A stretch of DNA of 8,186 nt from an uncultured Eubacterium sp. (GTDB lineage Bacteria > Bacillota_A > Clostridia > Lachnospirales > Lachnospiraceae). The stretch is taken from contig CANTHI010000151.1 in the NCBI GenBank assembly GCA_947653505.1, positions 1 to 8,186 of the forward strand, read 5' to 3'. The notes under the pieces were generated by a model. The model was given only the letters and a program-made list of their open reading frames with translations, had not been told where the DNA came from and searched no databases. This document shows, piece after piece, positions 6,087 to 8,186 of this stretch. A program made the translations under genes and the position numbers. Numbering within the stretch: position 1 is the stretch's first letter; every line of letters begins with the position of its first letter.

Positions 6087-7919
6087 ATGAAAAAGAGAAT
6101 GGCTGGCATATTTTTATCGGTTGCACTGGCAGCGGGAGCTGTTTTGGCAGGCTGTGGCCTGACTGGTGATGGCAGAAAATTAAAAGATGTTCCGGACGAC
6201 AGTCAGACTGCCGGAAAGAAAAGCAGTACTTATGAGGAATTTATTACCATAGATGTGTTTGACCCGGTTGCAAACAATCAGGGAACCCAGTCCGGATGGT
6301 TTGCAAAAATAGTAAAAGATAAATTTAATATGGAGCTTAACATTATTGCCCCCAATGTAGCAGGCGGCGAGAATCTGTTTGAGACGCGGTTTACGGCAGG
6401 AAATCTGGGAGATCTGATTATATCCGGTACAGAGGGCGGACGTTTCCGGAATATGGTAAAAGCCGGACTGCTGATGGATATGACGGAGTTATTGCAAGGC
6501 AAAGACGTTCTGAAAAATTATGAGACAGCGATTGCAAAGATGAATACCCATGCAGGACAGGAAGGCATCTATGCGATTCCAAGTGAAATTTCCAGCCAGT
6601 CACCGGAAGTATCTAACGACGGGATAGATCCGCTTGTTGTGCCATTTGTGCGCTGGGATGCCTACAAACAGGCGGGATATCCTAAAATGGAGACGCTGGA
6701 AGACTGGATTGGTGTCATGAAGCAGCTGCAAAACCAGATACCGGAAAGCGACAGCGGAAAGAAGACATATGCGATTTCCATGTTTAAGGACTGGGATGGA
6801 AATATGATGATGTGTGCGAAAAACTATGCTTCTTTATATGGATACAATGAGCTTGGATTTACGCTCATCCGTGCAGATGGCGGGGAGATACAGGATATTC
6901 TGGATGAGAAAGGGCAATATATACGGGCGCTGCGTTTTTTATTTGCGGCAAATCAGGAGGGGCTGGTCGATCCGGAGTCTGTGCAGCAGAATTATGATAC
7001 ACTATCCGATAAATACCGGGACGGGCAGATCTTAACCTCCATCTGGTCCTGGCAGGGACGGGATTTGTATAATCATGAGACAGATCCGGTACAGGGCAGG
7101 ACGCATAAAGAGCTTGGCAAGGGATTTTATCCGGCTATGATCGAAGACATGCAGTGTTTTTCGAACGGCTGTTATCCGGAAGGAAATGCAAGACTTGTTA
7201 TAGCAATCGGCAGTCAGGCAAAAGATCCGCAGAGGCTGGCAGATTTTATAGACTGGCTGTATTCTCCGGAAGGAATGGAGATTGCCGGGCAGTCTGCAGG
7301 TTCAGGCGGACCGGAAGGACTTGCGTGGGAAATGCGGGATGGAAGGCCTGTGTATACAGAATTTGGGCAGCAGGCGCTGCATGAAGATATTCCGGTTCCG
7401 GCAGAGTGGGGCGGGGCAGACGCAGGCTCCTTTAGGGATGGCATTCCGGCGCTGAATTTTAAGGCACTTTCCCCGGTTGACATTGATCCCAAAACGAAGG
7501 AACCTTATATGACGGTCATGTGGTCTTCGGTATTGGAACAAAATGATACACCGGTGGATCTGGACTGGCAGAACTATGCGGGTGGCGCGAAGACAAGCAT
7601 TGAATTTTTAAAATCCAGGAATGCGCTGGCGGTTGCACCCGGAACCTCTTATATTGCTCCGGAAGAAGATACGGATATTACGGTTCTGCGAAGCCAGTGC
7701 AGGGAAGTTATTATTGACCGTTCGTGGAAGATGGTATTTGCAGAAAATGAGGCAGAGTTTGACAGACTGTTAAATGATATGCAGGATACGGTGAACGGTC
7801 TGGGATATGAGCAGGTGCTGGCCGTAGATATGCAGAATGCCCGTGATGAAGCAGCATCAGGAAAGCAGGCGATAGAGGATTTTAGAAAAAATGAAACGGA
7901 AAACAGTGGAGAATTTTAA
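6087..7919 (+). CDS. LplA-like extracellular solute-binding lipoprotein of an ABC importer
   Basis: This 610-residue protein would be exported, lipid-anchored and would capture a substrate outside the cell, probably an oligosaccharide or other carbohydrate, for an ABC importer. Residues 1-22 are a lipoprotein signal (basic start, hydrophobic core) ending in the lipobox LAGC, with Cys23 as the lipidated residue. A Gly/Ser/Lys-rich linker follows, then a type-1 solute-binding fold with an early strand at about 50-57 and a DWLYSPEG segment near residue 390 typical of this family. The length suits the large LplA/LipO/YtcQ group. AGAGGAAG lies about 6 nt before ATG 6087. No LplB/LplC-type permease or hydrolase is in the window. 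The last 20 or so residues, rich in Glu, Lys and Asn, are encoded by the start of the tandem array and are probably not part of the conserved fold. The exact ligand is unknown. Confidence 0.88.
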   Translation: MKKRMAGIFLSVALAAGAVLAGCGLTGDGRKLKDVPDDSQTAGKKSSTYEEFITIDVFDPVANNQGTQSGWFAKIVKDKFNMELNIIAPNVAGGENLFETRFTAGNLGDLIISGTEGGRFRNMVKAGLLMDMTELLQGKDVLKNYETAIAKMNTHAGQEGIYAIPSEISSQSPEVSNDGIDPLVVPFVRWDAYKQAGYPKMETLEDWIGVMKQLQNQIPESDSGKKTYAISMFKDWDGNMMMCAKNYASLYGYNELGFTLIRADGGEIQDILDEKGQYIRALRFLFAANQEGLVDPESVQQNYDTLSDKYRDGQILTSIWSWQGRDLYNHETDPVQGRTHKELGKGFYPAMIEDMQCFSNGCYPEGNARLVIAIGSQAKDPQRLADFIDWLYSPEGMEIAGQSAGSGGPEGLAWEMRDGRPVYTEFGQQALHEDIPVPAEWGGADAGSFRDGIPALNFKALSPVDIDPKTKEPYMTVMWSSVLEQNDTPVDLDWQNYAGGAKTSIEFLKSRNALAVAPGTSYIAPEEDTDITVLRSQCREVIIDRSWKMVFAENEAEFDRLLNDMQDTVNGLGYEQVLAVDMQNARDEAASGKQAIEDFRKNETENSGEF

Positions 7920-8186
7920 AAAAGAAGGAACGAAAACGGCAGAAGATTAAAAAAAGATGCTTCTGAAAACAGCAGGGTATTTTAGAAGGGATAGCTCTGA
8001 AAACGGCAGAGAATGATGGAAAAATAGAAAAATAGAAAAGAAGAAGCGGAAAACAACGGAGAATGATAGAAAAATGAAAAAAAGAAAAGAAGTAACAGAA
8101 AACAACAGAGAATGATAGAAAAATAAAAAAGAAAAGAAGTAACAGAAAACAACAGAGAATGATAGAAAAATGAAAAAAAGAAAAGA
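7866..8186 (+). repeat. Degenerate purine-rich tandem array, running off the window
   Basis: The word GAAAAC recurs at 7899, 7932, 7965, 7999, 8049, 8098 and 8145, giving spacings of 33, 33, 34, 50, 49 and 47. Each copy is followed by a variant of a CAGAGAATGAT-like block and an A/G-rich tail. The first copies are diverged; the last three are nearly identical, differing mainly by short indels in the A-run. The unit starting at 7999 contains an internal GAAAAATA duplication that accounts for part of the length increase. An earlier, weaker copy may begin near 7866 inside the gene. About 82% of bases 7921-8186 are purines by hand count. Stops occur in every frame, so the array is not coding beyond the gene. 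The right boundary is outside the window. No terminator hairpin is visible. Confidence 0.8.

Noticed and set aside
5887..6090. 67-codon frame between the divergent genes
   Set aside because: It starts inside the hairpin without a ribosome binding site, overlaps the promoter region and runs into the next gene's start.
8074..8115. 13-codon mini-frame starting ATGAAAAAAAG within an array unit
   Set aside because: The ATG is missing in the neighbouring unit, there is no ribosome binding site, and units of 47-50 bp do not keep frame.
7866..8186. CRISPR array
   Set aside because: There are no uniform repeats with unique spacers. The whole unit repeats, it is low in complexity, and no cas gene is present.

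Overview
The window looks like chromosomal DNA from a Clostridia-type Firmicute, probably a gut Lachnospiraceae. The basis is my recognition of the protein families, strong AGGAGG-type ribosome binding sites, and a G+C near 50% in the sampled coding part. No database search was possible, so the taxon is an inference.

Layout: (1) 1-303 (+) is the 3' end of an AT-rich alpha/beta hydrolase gene, about 35% G+C by hand count. (2) 317-479 is a compact palindromic element with perfect 19-bp terminal inverted repeats. It lies between the convergent ends of the hydrolase gene and the next operon. (3) 5736-495 (-) is a four-gene module: an ABC ATPase, a large FtsX-like permease, an OmpR-type response regulator and a sensor histidine kinase. 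(4) 5737-6086 is a 350-bp divergent control region. It carries a BceR-like operator, a probable -10 box for the ABC operon, a perfect 15-bp-stem hairpin, and an extended -10 promoter candidate for the rightward gene. (5) 6087-7919 (+) encodes an LplA-like lipoprotein solute-binding protein. (6) About 7866-8186 is a degenerate, purine-rich tandem array. It starts inside the 3' end of that gene, passes through its stop codon and runs off the window.

The minus-strand module reads as a Bce-type antimicrobial-peptide sensing and detoxification system. The ATPase energises the permease, whose extracytoplasmic domain of about 225 residues would engage the peptide. The kinase and regulator would control expression through the TTACA-N4-TGTAA palindrome upstream of the ATPase gene. 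Two things depart from the Bacillus BceRS-BceAB arrangement: the transporter genes come first, and the kinase has its own extracytoplasmic domain of about 130 residues.

The binding protein probably belongs to a carbohydrate importer whose permeases are not in the window. The least ordinary features are the tandem array, whose unit lengthens from about 33 to about 48 bp and becomes more uniform with distance from the gene, and the palindromic element at a compositional boundary. I see no clear evidence of a wholly new system.
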